DNA of 64,000 nt from Thiohalobacter sp. (GTDB taxonomy: Bacteria > Pseudomonadota > Gammaproteobacteria > Thiohalobacterales > Thiohalobacteraceae). Position numbers and translations under genes: made by a program. The notes under the pieces are model-generated. The model was not told the DNA's origin and made no database searches. It saw only the letters and a list, made by a program, of their open reading frames with translations. Below, in pieces: positions 38,126 through 51,318 of this stretch (positions are counted from its first letter, which is position 1; each line of letters starts with the position of its first letter). The DNA is taken from the NCBI RefSeq assembly GCF_027000115.1, contig NZ_JALTON010000058.1:38449-102448 (forward strand), written 5' to 3'.

Positions 38126-40168
38126 TCAGCGGACTTCCGGCGCGCCCTGTTGCGTGGCTGCCTTCAGCCGCGCCACCAGCGCGGTCCAGTCGACCTCGTC
38201 GGCATAGCCGATGATGTCGATGCGCGGCGGCAGCAGGCGGCCCTTGACCAGGTAGTAACCGTCCTTCGCCGGTGCGACGCCACGCATGTGGCAGACGCCG
38301 TTTTCCAGCCGGCAGCCGATGCCCAGGCGGGCATACGGAAATTCCTCGAACAGGCCGAGAAAGCCGCGCGACAGCGCGCCGCCGATGCCGCCCCCGCCGA
38401 TGCTGGAGAGGTTGTCCACCGCCCGCTGGCTGATGCGGTGCCGCGAGCGGTCGTCCTCCGGGGTGCGGAACCAGGCGTCGAAGGCCACCGGCCGCCAGCG
38501 GACCATGCGCAGCCCCTTGACCTCGCCGTCCAGCCGCCCGGTGATCTTACCAAAGGAGAAGGTGCGGGTGAGTTGTTCCAGGTCGAGATCGTCCAGGCGG
38601 ATGTCGGCCGCCAGCCGCGGCACCAGCCCGAAAGGCCGTTCCAGGCGCAGGTTGCGCACCGTGAGGCTGCCGTCAAAGGCCTGTGCCAGCAACACGCCAC
38701 CAACCGTCAGTACGCCGTCTTCGTAATGCACCTCGGGTACTACCCCGGACAGCCGGCCCGCCAGCAGCGGCCAGTCCAGCGCCTGCGACAGGCGCTCCAG
38801 CGAGACCGGGGTGAGGATGGCGTCGAAGTCGAACACCATGTCCGGCCGGCCCGGCCGCCGGATGCGCCAGGTGTCGACCACCAACCGGCCGTCGAACACC
38901 GGGATGCTGGCCGACTCCAGCAGCCGGAAGCTGTCGCCCTCGTTACGGATCCGCAGGCGGCTGGCACCCAGCTCGATGCGATACAGTCGCCCGGCCGACC
39001 AGGCGACGGTGGAATCACGGCCCTCGGCGGCATCCCAGGCGATCCGGGCGGCAAGGCCCTGGAAGGCCAGCCGGTCCTGCCGATCCTCGATGCGTCCGTC
39101 GGCGAGGTCGAGCGAAAATGCCGTCAACTGCCCGGCCCGCCAGCGCGCCGTGCCCGCGATCCGGCCGGCCGCATCCAGATCCCCGCCCAGGGTGCCGAAC
39201 AGCCAGGGCTGAACATAGAGCGGATAGAGCGTTTCCAGTGCGGCGCCTGAAAGCGACAGGTCCAGATCGACGGGCCGGCCGGTGCCGTCCAGTCGACCCC
39301 GGCCTTGCAGAAGACCGACCCCCGGCTGCGATGCGCGCAGGGCTTCCAGGGTCCAGCCGTCGCCATCCCCGGCTGCCCGGACCCGCAGTGCCGCGGGGTA
39401 CTCGGCGAAGTCCACGCCGACCGGGTCGGCGTAGAGATAACCGGCTTCGAGCTGGAGTTCGCCCGCAAGCTGCCAGCCCCTGCCCTGCGGCGAGGCCTCC
39501 AGCCGGGCGTGGCCGACAAGCCCCTCCGCGGCCAGGGTGCCGGCGGCATTGCCGAAACCCACGCCCGCCGGCGCAAGCTCGATCTGCGCCCGCGCCAGCC
39601 GCGCCTGCTGCCCGCGCGCGTCCAACCGCAGCCCGAGCCGGCCCTGGGCCTGGGCCAGCGGCGTGGCCAGACCGAGCCGGCCCGCCAGGGCAAGCAGCGC
39701 GGGGGCGTCCAGCGAACGGCCGTCGAGGACCAGCCGCCAGCCGTAGGGACCGTGCCGGGCGCGAAAGCCGAACGCCAGTTGTCCGAACCGCAGCCGGCCG
39801 GCCTCCAGGGCCAGCACACCGGTCACGGGATTCAGACGCAGGCGAGCGGAGAGCTGGACAGGCTGACCCTCAATACGCGCCACGCGCAGACGGACGCGGG
39901 GACAGACCCAGTCGGCCCCCTCGAAGCGCAGCGCGTCACAGGCGAGTTCCAGACCCGCCATGGGTCTATCGTTGACGCGGGCCTCGGCCACGGACAGCAG
40001 CAGCGCCGGGGCGGTGCCCGCCAGCGACAGGCGCGCGCGTACCGAATGCAGGCTGAGGCCGGGGCCTTCGAGGTCGGCGAGCCCGATCTCCAGACTGTCG
40101 AAGGCCTGCGCGGCCGGTGCCGACAGCAGCAGGACGCAGAACAGAGGGGCCAGCAGGCGGGCATTCAC
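38126..40168 (-). CDS. AsmA-superfamily envelope protein, YdbH-like
   Basis: A 680-residue protein with an N-terminal signal peptide or anchor (about 1-22) and a long beta-rich body with repeated short strands typical of AsmA/TamB/YdbH lipid-transport bridges. The C-terminal part (FGKITGRLDGEVKGLRMV, then RHRISQRAVDNLSSIGGGG and RIDIIGYADEVDWTALV) resembles the end of YdbH-type proteins. Shorter than E. coli YdbH (about 880). In E. coli YdbH, with YnbE, is thought to move phospholipid between membranes. GTG start at 40166-40168. Next gene is ydbL-like, supporting the call. Confidence 0.65.
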   Translation of the reverse strand: MNARLLAPLFCVLLLSAPAAQAFDSLEIGLADLEGPGLSLHSVRARLSLAGTAPALLLSVAEARVNDRPMAGLELACDALRFEGADWVCPRVRLRVARIEGQPVQLSARLRLNPVTGVLALEAGRLRFGQLAFGFRARHGPYGWRLVLDGRSLDAPALLALAGRLGLATPLAQAQGRLGLRLDARGQQARLARAQIELAPAGVGFGNAAGTLAAEGLVGHARLEASPQGRGWQLAGELQLEAGYLYADPVGVDFAEYPAALRVRAAGDGDGWTLEALRASQPGVGLLQGRGRLDGTGRPVDLDLSLSGAALETLYPLYVQPWLFGTLGGDLDAAGRIAGTARWRAGQLTAFSLDLADGRIEDRQDRLAFQGLAARIAWDAAEGRDSTVAWSAGRLYRIELGASRLRIRNEGDSFRLLESASIPVFDGRLVVDTWRIRRPGRPDMVFDFDAILTPVSLERLSQALDWPLLAGRLSGVVPEVHYEDGVLTVGGVLLAQAFDGSLTVRNLRLERPFGLVPRLAADIRLDDLDLEQLTRTFSFGKITGRLDGEVKGLRMVRWRPVAFDAWFRTPEDDRSRHRISQRAVDNLSSIGGGGIGGALSRGFLGLFEEFPYARLGIGCRLENGVCHMRGVAPAKDGYYLVKGRLLPPRIDIIGYADEVDWTALVARLKAATQQGAPEVR

Positions 40169-40252
40169 CGCTTGGCCCGCATATTGCGCCGGGGCGACCC
40201 GAGGCCGGCTGCAAATACGCCAGCACCTGCGGCCCCTGGTGCAGCATGCGGG

Positions 40253-41143
40253 TCAGGCGGGGAACACACCGGTCGAGAGGTAGCGATCCCCGCGGTCGCA
40301 GATGATGGTGACGATGACAGCGTTCTCGAGCTGCGCGGACAGCCGCAGGGCGGCGGCCACGGCCCCGCCCGAGGAGATGCCGCAGAAGATGCCCTCGCGT
40401 GCGGCCAGGGCGCGGGTGGTGTCCTCGGCGGTCTGCTGGTCGACCTCCATGATGCGGTCGACCCGCGAGGGGTCGTAGATGCGCGGCAGGTATGCCTTCG
40501 GCCAGCGACGGATGCCGGGTATGGAGGACCCCTCGGTGGGCTGCACACCGATCACCTGCACGCCCTGATTGCGCTCCTTGAGGTAGCGCGAGGTGCCCAT
40601 GATGGTGCCGGTGGTACCCATGGAACTGACGAAGTGGGTGATCGCGCCCCCGGTGTCGCGCCAGATCTCGGGGCCGGTGGTCTCGTAGTGGGCGAGCGGA
40701 TTGTCGCGGTTGGAGAACTGGTCGAGCACCTTGCCCTTGCCCTCTGCCTGCATCTGCAGGGCCAGGTCACGCGCGCCCTCCATGCTCTGTTCCCGGCTGA
40801 CAAGCATGATCTCGGCACCGTAGGCCTTCATCACCTGGCGCCGCTCCACACTCATGTTCTCGGGCATGATGAGAATCAGCCGATAGCCCTTGATGGCCGC
40901 GGCCATGGCCAGGGCGATGCCGGTGTTGCCGCTGGTGGCCTCGATCAGGGTGTCGCCGGGGCGGATGTCGCCGCGTTCCTCGGCATGGCGGATCATGGAC
41001 AGTGCCGGGCGGTCCTTCACCGAGCCGGCCGGGTTGTTGCCCTCCAGCTTGACGAGGACGACATTGCTGGTCTCCCCGGGCAGGCGCTGCAGCCGTACCA
41101 GCGGGGTGTTGCCCACGAAGGCTTCGAGTGTCGGAAAGTCCAT
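40253..41143 (-). CDS. cysM: cysteine synthase B (O-acetylserine sulfhydrylase)
   Basis: PLP enzyme of 296 residues making cysteine from O-acetylserine and sulfide or thiosulfate. PLP lysine in GNNPAGSVKDRPA, the phosphate loop GTTGT, the substrate loop ATSGNTGIALA. The C-terminal CDRGDRYLSTGVF stretch is CysM-like rather than CysK-like. The ATG at 41141-41143 gives the family length; an upstream extension is not conserved in type. Diverges from the TonB-dependent receptor gene. Confidence 0.93.
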   Translation of the reverse strand: MDFPTLEAFVGNTPLVRLQRLPGETSNVVLVKLEGNNPAGSVKDRPALSMIRHAEERGDIRPGDTLIEATSGNTGIALAMAAAIKGYRLILIMPENMSVERRQVMKAYGAEIMLVSREQSMEGARDLALQMQAEGKGKVLDQFSNRDNPLAHYETTGPEIWRDTGGAITHFVSSMGTTGTIMGTSRYLKERNQGVQVIGVQPTEGSSIPGIRRWPKAYLPRIYDPSRVDRIMEVDQQTAEDTTRALAAREGIFCGISSGGAVAAALRLSAQLENAVIVTIICDRGDRYLSTGVFPA

Positions 41144-41358
41144 GGCGCTCAGTGTACTGCAAGCCCGGCCGGGGCCGAAACCGCCGCGCCTCGGCAGCTT
41201 TTTGACGCCCCCGGACAAAACCCGCATATTGGAACTTCGGGCACGGGCATGCCCGTATCCGCGGACATGGTGGAACACCGGCGGCAGGGACAGGGCCGCA
41301 CGCCAGGGAAAGGCCCATGAACATAATGAACGACGCTTTCGACCGAGGAGAGAGACCC

Positions 41359-43464
41359 ATGGCATCGTCCCTGCGCGGCCTGATGGCGGCCGCCTGTCTG
41401 CTGATACCGCCAACGCTGGCGGCCGACACCCTGACTCTGGCCGGCCTCACCGAGGAGGACTACTACCTGACCCGTTACCCCGTGGTACTGGCCGCCACCC
41501 GCCTGCCCCAGCCCCAGTACCGTACGCCGGTGGCCGTGACCGTGATCGACCGCGCCATGATCGATGCCAGCGGTGCCCTCGACATCCCCGACCTGCTGCG
41601 ACTGGTGCCGGGGTTCCAGGTTGCCCATGCAAGCGGAAACACGGTAACCGCCACCTATCACGGCCTCGCCGACGAAAACGCGCGTCGCATGCAGGTACTG
41701 GTGGACGGGCGCCCGGTCTACAGCCCCGCCATCGGTGGCGTACGCTGGACTGACCTGGCGCTGGACATCCAGGACGTGGAGCGCATCGAGGTGGTACGCG
41801 GACCCAACACCGCCGCCTACGGCGCCAACGCCTTTCTCGGTGCCATCAACATCATCACCCTGGATCCCAGCCAGGCGCCCCGTGCCCACCTGCTTGCCGC
41901 CGCGGGCAACAAGAACATGCGCAAGCTGTTCGGCCGCGTAGCCGGTCGCATCGGCGCCATGGAGTACCGGCTGAGCATGGGCCGGCGGCTGGACGACGGC
42001 TTCCAGTCCTATGTCGAGGAATCCAACGGCCTGACCTTCCAGCGCCGTGACCGCTTCCGGCTCACCCTGCTCAATTTCCGCGGCGACTACATCGCGCCCA
42101 ACGACGACCAGTGGAATATCCAGTTCGGTTTCAATCTGGGCCCGCGGGAAACCGGGGACGAGAACGACCCCGTATTCGACCCGCCCCGCGACCGCGAGGT
42201 ACAGACCGGCTTCCAGCAGCTCCGCTGGACCCGTACCACCGATGCCGGTCACGAATTCACGCTCCAGTTCTATCACAACCGCTTTCGCAACCGGGAACGC
42301 GTAACCCTGCCACCCCTTTCCGAGATCGATCCTGCATTGCTGATCCTTTTCGGCCAGCCCGATCAGGTGATCTCCACCCAGATCGGCACCACCGAGGAAC
42401 GTTTCGAACTCGAGTTCCAGCATACCCTGCCTGCCTTCGCGGGGGCGCGGCTGCTCTGGGGTGCCAGCAGCCGACTGGACCGGAACTGGAGCCCGGGCTA
42501 CTACAACCGTGACGACTACATCGAAACCCACCTGCAACGCCTGTTCGGCACCCTGGAGTGGGCGGTCACCCCGCGCCTGAATCTCAACCTCGGCGCCATG
42601 CTGGAACATGCCTCGCTGGGCGGCAGCCATGCCTCGCCGCGACTGGCACTGAACTACCAGTGGCGCGAGAACCATGGCTTCCGCGCCGGCATCTCCCGGG
42701 CCGTTCGCATGCCGACCGTGATCGAGTCCTATCAGGATCTGGCCTTGCGCTTCTACGACGGGACCCTGATCGACCAATTGTTCAAGGGCAACGACAGGCT
42801 GGATGTAGAACGCCTGACCTCCTTCGAACTGGGCTACCTTGGCCGTTTCCCGAAGCAACGTCTGACGCTCGACGTCAAGGCCTTCCACAACGAGCTGCGC
42901 GATCGCATTACCGCGGTGAAGGACAAGGCCTTTCCCGAACCCGATTTCCCCGGTGACGAACCGGCAGGGTGCAGCCCGCCGCTGTTTACCAATGCACTGG
43001 TCTATGTCAACAGCGGGGCGATGGAACTGAACGGTGCCGAACTTGCCGTGAGCTGGCGCCCGCGCCTGCGCACCCTGGTAACCTTCAACTACGCGTACGC
43101 TCGCGGCAAGGGCTGGGCACTGGACACCATCAACAACTTCTGCGATCCATGGCAGACCGAGAACCTTCAGGACGATGTGCCCACCCACACCCGCAGCCTG
43201 TTCGTCATGCACCGGCTGCCCGGCGAGATCGACGTCAGCGCCACCTGGTACAAGGTCAGTGCCATGAAATGGCTGGGCAACGGCGACAAGCTGGGTCCCC
43301 AGGACCGTCTCGACCTGCGCATCGCGCGCAGCTTCCATCATGGGGGCCTCAAATCGCAGATCGCGCTCACGGTCCAGAACGCACTGGACGAGTACCGCGA
43401 CTTCCGCGACGAGAACATCTTCGATACCCGCGCCTATCTCGAATACGCCGTGTCGCTGCCCTGA
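41359..43464 (+). CDS. TonB-dependent outer-membrane receptor
   Basis: A 701-residue outer-membrane protein. Signal peptide about 1-21, plug domain about 40-165 (TPVAVTVIDRAMIDASGALDIPDLLRLVPGF, of which the DIPDLLRLVPGFQV part is typical, and VERIEVVRGPNTAAYGANAF), then a 22-strand barrel to the final EYAVSLP. No clear substrate motif. The ATG at 41359 has AGGAG upstream. The two following genes (a PF04392 binding protein and a BarA kinase) are closely spaced (15 bp and overlap), so receptor, binding protein and kinase look like one operon. Confidence 0.88.
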   Translation: MASSLRGLMAAACLLIPPTLAADTLTLAGLTEEDYYLTRYPVVLAATRLPQPQYRTPVAVTVIDRAMIDASGALDIPDLLRLVPGFQVAHASGNTVTATYHGLADENARRMQVLVDGRPVYSPAIGGVRWTDLALDIQDVERIEVVRGPNTAAYGANAFLGAINIITLDPSQAPRAHLLAAAGNKNMRKLFGRVAGRIGAMEYRLSMGRRLDDGFQSYVEESNGLTFQRRDRFRLTLLNFRGDYIAPNDDQWNIQFGFNLGPRETGDENDPVFDPPRDREVQTGFQQLRWTRTTDAGHEFTLQFYHNRFRNRERVTLPPLSEIDPALLILFGQPDQVISTQIGTTEERFELEFQHTLPAFAGARLLWGASSRLDRNWSPGYYNRDDYIETHLQRLFGTLEWAVTPRLNLNLGAMLEHASLGGSHASPRLALNYQWRENHGFRAGISRAVRMPTVIESYQDLALRFYDGTLIDQLFKGNDRLDVERLTSFELGYLGRFPKQRLTLDVKAFHNELRDRITAVKDKAFPEPDFPGDEPAGCSPPLFTNALVYVNSGAMELNGAELAVSWRPRLRTLVTFNYAYARGKGWALDTINNFCDPWQTENLQDDVPTHTRSLFVMHRLPGEIDVSATWYKVSAMKWLGNGDKLGPQDRLDLRIARSFHHGGLKSQIALTVQNALDEYRDFRDENIFDTRAYLEYAVSLP

Positions 43465-43479
43465 TCCGATGCCGCCGCC

Positions 43480-44426
43480 ATGAGCCACCCCGCTGCCATT
43501 TCCGCTACCGCCCGGAGACCTGCCCTCCGGCGCTGGCTGCTGGCGGGGCTTGCGCTGCTGCTCGCGGCTGCACCCCTGCATGCCGCCGACGTCGGCATCC
43601 TGCTCAGCGACGAGGCCCCGCTGTACCGCCAGCTCGCCAGGGACATCGGCAAGCGTCTGCGGGCCGCCCGACCGGATCTTGCCATCGAGGTCCGGGTCCG
43701 AAACGGCGTCCTGGCACAGGGGGCGCGCCTCAACATCGCCATCGGCACCCGTGCCGGGGCCCAAATGATGGCCGCGGGCACCGAAACCCCGCTGCTGGTC
43801 ACCCTGATCCCGCGTGCCACCTTCCGTGAACTGGCGCAGCGCCTGACGCCGAAGGCAACACGGCGCATCAGCGCGCTCTACATAGACCAGCCGCCCCGGC
43901 GCAGCCTGGCACTGCTGGAAGCACTGCTGCCGCCACCGCGCCGGGTCGGCGTGCTGGTGGGTCCCCGGAGCCGCTACCTGGTTCCGGAACTCGAGTCGGC
44001 CGCGGGCACCCAGGTCATCGTCCAGGCGGCCGATCCCGCCGCCCCCCTCATCGACCAGCTCGAGCGCCTGCTGGACCGTACCGACAGCCTGCTCGCCGTA
44101 CCCGATCCCGAACTCTACAACCGCGAGACGCTCAAGCCCATCCTGCTTACCACCTTCCGCTATCGCCAGCCGCTCATCGGCTTCTCGCGGGCCTATGTCC
44201 GCGCGGGTGCACTCGCCGCACCCTATTCGGCACCCGGCCACCTGGCGCGCGACGCCGCCGAAACCGCGCTGGCGCTGCTGGAACCGGGTGCACGGGCCGT
44301 GGTGCGGGCGCCCGCCTATTTCGACATCGCCCTCAACCGGCAGGTTGCCCGCTCGCTGGGTATCCGCCTGCCGGACATCGACGACCTGCGCGCCCGGCTC
44401 GGCGCGATACCGGAGGAAACGCTCTG

Positions 44427-44427
<1 letters not shown>
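43480..44427 (+). CDS. periplasmic ABC-type substrate-binding protein (PF04392 type)
   Basis: A 315-residue exported protein: signal peptide about 1-36 (basic start [17 protein letters not shown]), then a two-lobe binding fold of the ABC_sub_bind class, with [23 protein letters not shown] and [19 protein letters not shown] at the hinge. No transporter permease or ATPase is encoded nearby, so it may serve as a sensor partner for the kinase rather than transport. The stop codon overlaps the kinase start (TGATG). Confidence 0.78.
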
Positions 44428-47147
<2,720 letters not shown>

Positions 47148-47339
47148 GCTGGTCGGCATATTGCACCAGAGACTGCGGATGATGGCGGCTTTGCAGCCGG
47201 CTCGGGACGCACTGGCGCTCAAGCCGTTTCCCGACACGGCAGGCCCGGAACCGGAATCCCCGCACGCGCCATGGGCCGCTGGTATCGCCGGCCGCCATGG
47301 ATGACTGGCAAATCCCCAATGCTGGTTTACACTGTGGTC

Positions 47340-50300
47340 ATGCGGGCACCCTTCTGGCCATCGAGCAACACCCATTTCCATTCAGCCAGGGCCGCTCCCG
47401 CCGCACAACCCTGGCGTTTCTGGCTGTTCCTTGCCTTCGGCCCGTTGCTGTTTGCCGGCAGCCTGTACTGGCTGGACATACCCGAACGCCTGCGCCACGA
47501 GCAACTGGGTCAGCAGGCGATACGCGAACTCGATGTCATGCGCCGCCCGTTGCTGGACATCAAGCGGCAGGAAGTCGCCCTGGTTTCGATCCTGGACCAG
47601 CAGCCGTCCCGGGCACCTGAACTCGAACAGGCGATCCACCGGGCCGATCTTCAGATCGACCGTTTCCAGCGGGCCGGCGCCTACAATCCGGAACTCGCCG
47701 GGCGCATCGAACGTTTCGCTGCCCGCTACGGCTCATGGGTCTCCACCTTGCGCCATCTGGCGATGCATGCCGACGGCAGGCCGGACGAGCACGGCATTGT
47801 TCAATACCTGAACCAGGCGGAACAACGGTTCCTCGCAACCATGAATGCCCTGGGTGACTGCGAGGAACCGGTTCACGATGACATTCACGACGGCCAGCAG
47901 GCCGTATACCAGTTGCAGATGGCCACCGGACTGCTGGCCTTCTACGTCTTCCTGCTGATCCTTCTTTACCAGCGCGCCGTGACCCGGGCCGTCAGCGACC
48001 AGGAAAAACAGCTATCCATCACCCTGCAATCCATCGGCGACGGCGTCATCGTGACCGACACCGCGGGCCGGGTGACCCGTATGAACCCCTTGGCCGAGAA
48101 CATGACCGGCTGGACCCTCGAGGAAGCCCGCAACCGGCCAATCAGCGAGATTTTCGTCATCACCAATGCGGAAACCGGCGCCACCGTGGAAAATCCGGTG
48201 CTTCGGGTACTGCATGAAGGCACCATCGTGGGGCTGGCCAACCATACCGTGCTGACCGCCCGCGACGGTACGCGACGGCAGATCGCAGACAGCGGCGCGC
48301 CCATCCGCGATCACGACGATCAGCTGCACGGTGCGGTTCTGGTATTCCGGGACGTCACCCGCGACTACGAACTGCGGCAAGCGCTCCAGGAACACGCCGA
48401 ACGCCTGGACCGCATCCTGGGTGCCGCCATGGATGCCGTCGTCGTGGCCGATGAGCATGGCACCATCCTGGAATGGAACCCCCAGGCGGAACGCCTGTTC
48501 GGCTTTCCACGCACTGACGCCATCGGCAGCACGCTGCACGAATTGATCATTCCGCAACGCTACCGCGAGGCGCACCGCCAGGCCATCGAGAGGCGTATAA
48601 GGGACACGGACGGCGAAGCGGTCGCCCGCCGCATGGAAACCGAAGCCCTGCACAGGGACGGTCATGAATTCCCCGTCGAACTGTCGGTCACCCAGTTGCA
48701 TCAGAGCCAAGGCTGGCTGTTCTGTGCCTTCATACGCGACCTCAGCGACAAGAAACGCGCCGAGGCAGCGCTGAAAAAGCATTCGCTCCAGCTTGCCGAG
48801 GCCCAGCGTCTGGCCCAACTGGGGAGCTGGGAGCTGGACTTGAGGCATGACCGCCTGGACTGGTCGGACGAGATGTACCGGATTCTGGAACTGGATCCGA
48901 AGGCCTTCTCGCCAAGCCATGAGGCATTTCTGGGTTTCGTGCACCCCGAGGACCGGGAACGGCTGAATCGCGCCTACCGGGAATCCGTGGAAAGGAAGCG
49001 CAACCTCGACATCACCCACCGGCTGCTGCTTGCAGACGGTCGTATCAAGCATGTGCATCAGCGCTGCGAAACCCATTACGACGCCGACGGCAATCCGCTG
49101 CACTCGGTGGGCACGATGCAGGATGTCTCGGCCAGCGTCGAACTGCAGGAGGAATTGCGCCTGGCCGCCACCACCTTCAACAGCCATGCCGGCATCCTGA
49201 TTACCGATCGCGACAACAGGATTCTGCGCGTCAATCCCGCCTTCGAGGCCATGACCGGCTACAGTGCCGAGGAGCTCGTGGGCAAGAACCCGCGCATACT
49301 GAAATCGGGGCGCCAGGACGAAAACTTCTACAAGCACATGTGGTCGGTCATCGACCGGACCGGCCAGTGGTCGGGAGAACTCTGGAACAAGCGCAAGGAC
49401 GGCAGCCTGTATGCCGAGATGCTGACCATCACCGCGGTGCGAAACGACGCGGGCGAGGTCACCCATTATGTCGGTACCACCCAGGACATCACCGAGCGCA
49501 AGCGCGCCGAGAGCCGGGTGGAACACCTGGCCTATCACGATGATCTGACCGGCCTGGCCAACCGCCGCCTGCTGCACGATCGCCTGCAGCGCGAGCTGGC
49601 AGTCGCCCGACGCCACTCGGCTTATGGCGCGCTGCTGTTCATCGACCTGGACCGATTCAAGCACCTCAACGATGCCCTGGGTCATCCGGTCGGCGACGAA
49701 CTGCTGCGTCAGCTCGCCCGGCGCTTCACGGACATCATGCGCACCGAGGACACCGTGGCGCGCCTGGGCGGGGACGAGTTCGTCTTCATTCTGCCGGCCG
49801 AGAACAAGGATCTTTCCCAGGTGGGCTTCGAAGCCCAGGCGGTGGCCGAGAAGATTCTGGAACAGGTGGCCAGGCCGTTTGACCTCAATGGCCACCGCTA
49901 TCACATCACTGCCAGCGTCGGGATCGTATTATTCCCGGAAGCCGACGAAGACGCGGACGACGTACTGAAGCATGCCGATACTGCGCTGTATCGCGCGAAG
50001 GAAGACGGACGCAACACGGTTCGTTTCTACCAGCCCAGCATGCAGGCAGCCGCCAACGCCCGCCTGGCGCTGGAAAAGGATCTGCGTGCGGCACTGGAAC
50101 TCGGGCAGTTCGAGCTGCATTACCAACCCCAGACCGGTCTGAAAGGCCATATCGTCGCGCTCGAGGCCTTGATCCGCTGGCAGCATCCGGAACGCGGCCT
50201 GGTCGCGCCCGACACCTTCATTCCCGTTGCCGAGGAGACCGGGCTGATTCTCGAAATCGGCAACTGGGTGCTGCGCACTGCGGTCCGGCAATTCCATGGG

Positions 50301-50852
50301 TGGCTGCGGGATGGTACCGGTCGGCATCTGCGGCGCCTCGCCATCAACGTCAGCCCGCGCCAGTTCCACCAAGGCAGTTTCACTGACCAGGTCATCGAAA
50401 TCTGCAAGGACGCCGGCCTGGGCCTCGACTTCATCGAGCTCGAGATCACGGAAGGCATGCTCATGAGCCGCCTCGGCGATACCATCGAGAAAATGACGGA
50501 ACTCCGGACCCGCGGCATCCGTTTCGCCATCGACGACTTCGGCACCGGCTATTCGTCGCTGAGTTATCTGAAGCGACTGCCGCTGGACGCCCTCAAGATC
50601 GACCGCTCTTTCGTACGCGACATCGTCTCCGATCCCAATGACGCCGCCATCGTCGACACCATCATCGCCATGGCAAGGCACCTGGACCTGGGCGTCATCG
50701 CCGAGGGGGTGGAATCCGACCCGCAGCGGGAATTCCTGAGGGACAAGGGTTGCGAGTGTTTTCAGGGCTATTACTACAGCAGGCCCGTACCCGCCCGGGA
50801 GGTGCCCGAGTTGTTGCGGGCCGGCAGGCTTCCCCCCGCTTCCAGCGACTGA
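47340..50852 (+). CDS. membrane sensor with four PAS domains, GGDEF and EAL
   Basis: About 1170 residues. TM1 about 24-43, a periplasmic helical region, TM2 about 190-210, four PAS/PAC domains (about 215-340, 345-470, 475-605, 610-735), an intact GGDEF (RLGGDEFVFIL) with an RxxD inhibition site (RTED) ahead of it, and an intact EAL domain (EALIRW, ELEITEG, IDDFGTGYSS, KIDRSF, EGVE). Both synthesis and breakdown of c-di-GMP are possible. The start is uncertain: ATG 47340 is chosen, with ATGs at 47319 and 47271 as alternatives; none has a strong ribosome site. The 192-bp gap after barA suggests separate expression. Confidence 0.88.
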   Translation: MRAPFWPSSNTHFHSARAAPAAQPWRFWLFLAFGPLLFAGSLYWLDIPERLRHEQLGQQAIRELDVMRRPLLDIKRQEVALVSILDQQPSRAPELEQAIHRADLQIDRFQRAGAYNPELAGRIERFAARYGSWVSTLRHLAMHADGRPDEHGIVQYLNQAEQRFLATMNALGDCEEPVHDDIHDGQQAVYQLQMATGLLAFYVFLLILLYQRAVTRAVSDQEKQLSITLQSIGDGVIVTDTAGRVTRMNPLAENMTGWTLEEARNRPISEIFVITNAETGATVENPVLRVLHEGTIVGLANHTVLTARDGTRRQIADSGAPIRDHDDQLHGAVLVFRDVTRDYELRQALQEHAERLDRILGAAMDAVVVADEHGTILEWNPQAERLFGFPRTDAIGSTLHELIIPQRYREAHRQAIERRIRDTDGEAVARRMETEALHRDGHEFPVELSVTQLHQSQGWLFCAFIRDLSDKKRAEAALKKHSLQLAEAQRLAQLGSWELDLRHDRLDWSDEMYRILELDPKAFSPSHEAFLGFVHPEDRERLNRAYRESVERKRNLDITHRLLLADGRIKHVHQRCETHYDADGNPLHSVGTMQDVSASVELQEELRLAATTFNSHAGILITDRDNRILRVNPAFEAMTGYSAEELVGKNPRILKSGRQDENFYKHMWSVIDRTGQWSGELWNKRKDGSLYAEMLTITAVRNDAGEVTHYVGTTQDITERKRAESRVEHLAYHDDLTGLANRRLLHDRLQRELAVARRHSAYGALLFIDLDRFKHLNDALGHPVGDELLRQLARRFTDIMRTEDTVARLGGDEFVFILPAENKDLSQVGFEAQAVAEKILEQVARPFDLNGHRYHITASVGIVLFPEADEDADDVLKHADTALYRAKEDGRNTVRFYQPSMQAAANARLALEKDLRAALELGQFELHYQPQTGLKGHIVALEALIRWQHPERGLVAPDTFIPVAEETGLILEIGNWVLRTAVRQFHGWLRDGTGRHLRRLAINVSPRQFHQGSFTDQVIEICKDAGLGLDFIELEITEGMLMSRLGDTIEKMTELRTRGIRFAIDDFGTGYSSLSYLKRLPLDALKIDRSFVRDIVSDPNDAAIVDTIIAMARHLDLGVIAEGVESDPQREFLRDKGCECFQGYYYSRPVPAREVPELLRAGRLPPASSD

Positions 50853-50907
50853 CCCGCCCGCCTGCCTGGTCGGGAACTGAGGCGCCCGTGGCAGCCAGCA
50901 TCCTGAA

Positions 50908-51318
50908 TCAAGGGCTGCGGACAGCGGCCTTCCCAAGGTCACCGCCCTCTACCACCACAAAGGCCACTGCATACTCCTGCTCGTCGGTGAGCGAGAGATG
51001 GATGCGGCCAACGCCCATCTGCTCGGCCTGGTCGCGGGCGGCGCCCGTGAGCTGGAGTTCGGGCTTGCCGAGGTCGTCGCGGTGGACGACCACGTGGCGG
51101 GGGCGAATACCGTCGCGGAAACCGGTGCCCAGCGCCTTGACCAGGGCCTCCTTGGCGGCGAAACGCTTGGCGAGAAAGGCGGCGGGACGCGCGGCGCGCA
51201 TGAAGTCGTCCAGTTCGGAGCGGGCCAGCAGGCGGATGGCGAAGCGGGCGCCATGGCGCGACAGCGCAGCCTCCATGCGCTCGATGCGGACGATATCGGT
51301 GCCGATGCCGAGGATCAT
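50908..51318 (-). CDS. acpS: holo-[acyl-carrier-protein] synthase
   Basis: A 136-residue enzyme that transfers phosphopantetheine from CoA to apo-ACP. The N-terminal [15 protein letters not shown] with the Mg-binding Asp8 and the [14 protein letters not shown] motif with Glu are complete. Overlaps pdxJ by 4 bp (ATGA). Last gene of the leftward lepA-to-acpS block; its 3' end faces the GGDEF-EAL gene. Confidence 0.95.
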   Translation of the reverse strand: MILGIGTDIVRIERMEAALSRHGARFAIRLLARSELDDFMRAARPAAFLAKRFAAKEALVKALGTGFRDGIRPRHVVVHRDDLGKPELQLTGAARDQAEQMGVGRIHLSLTDEQEYAVAFVVVEGGDLGKAAVRSP

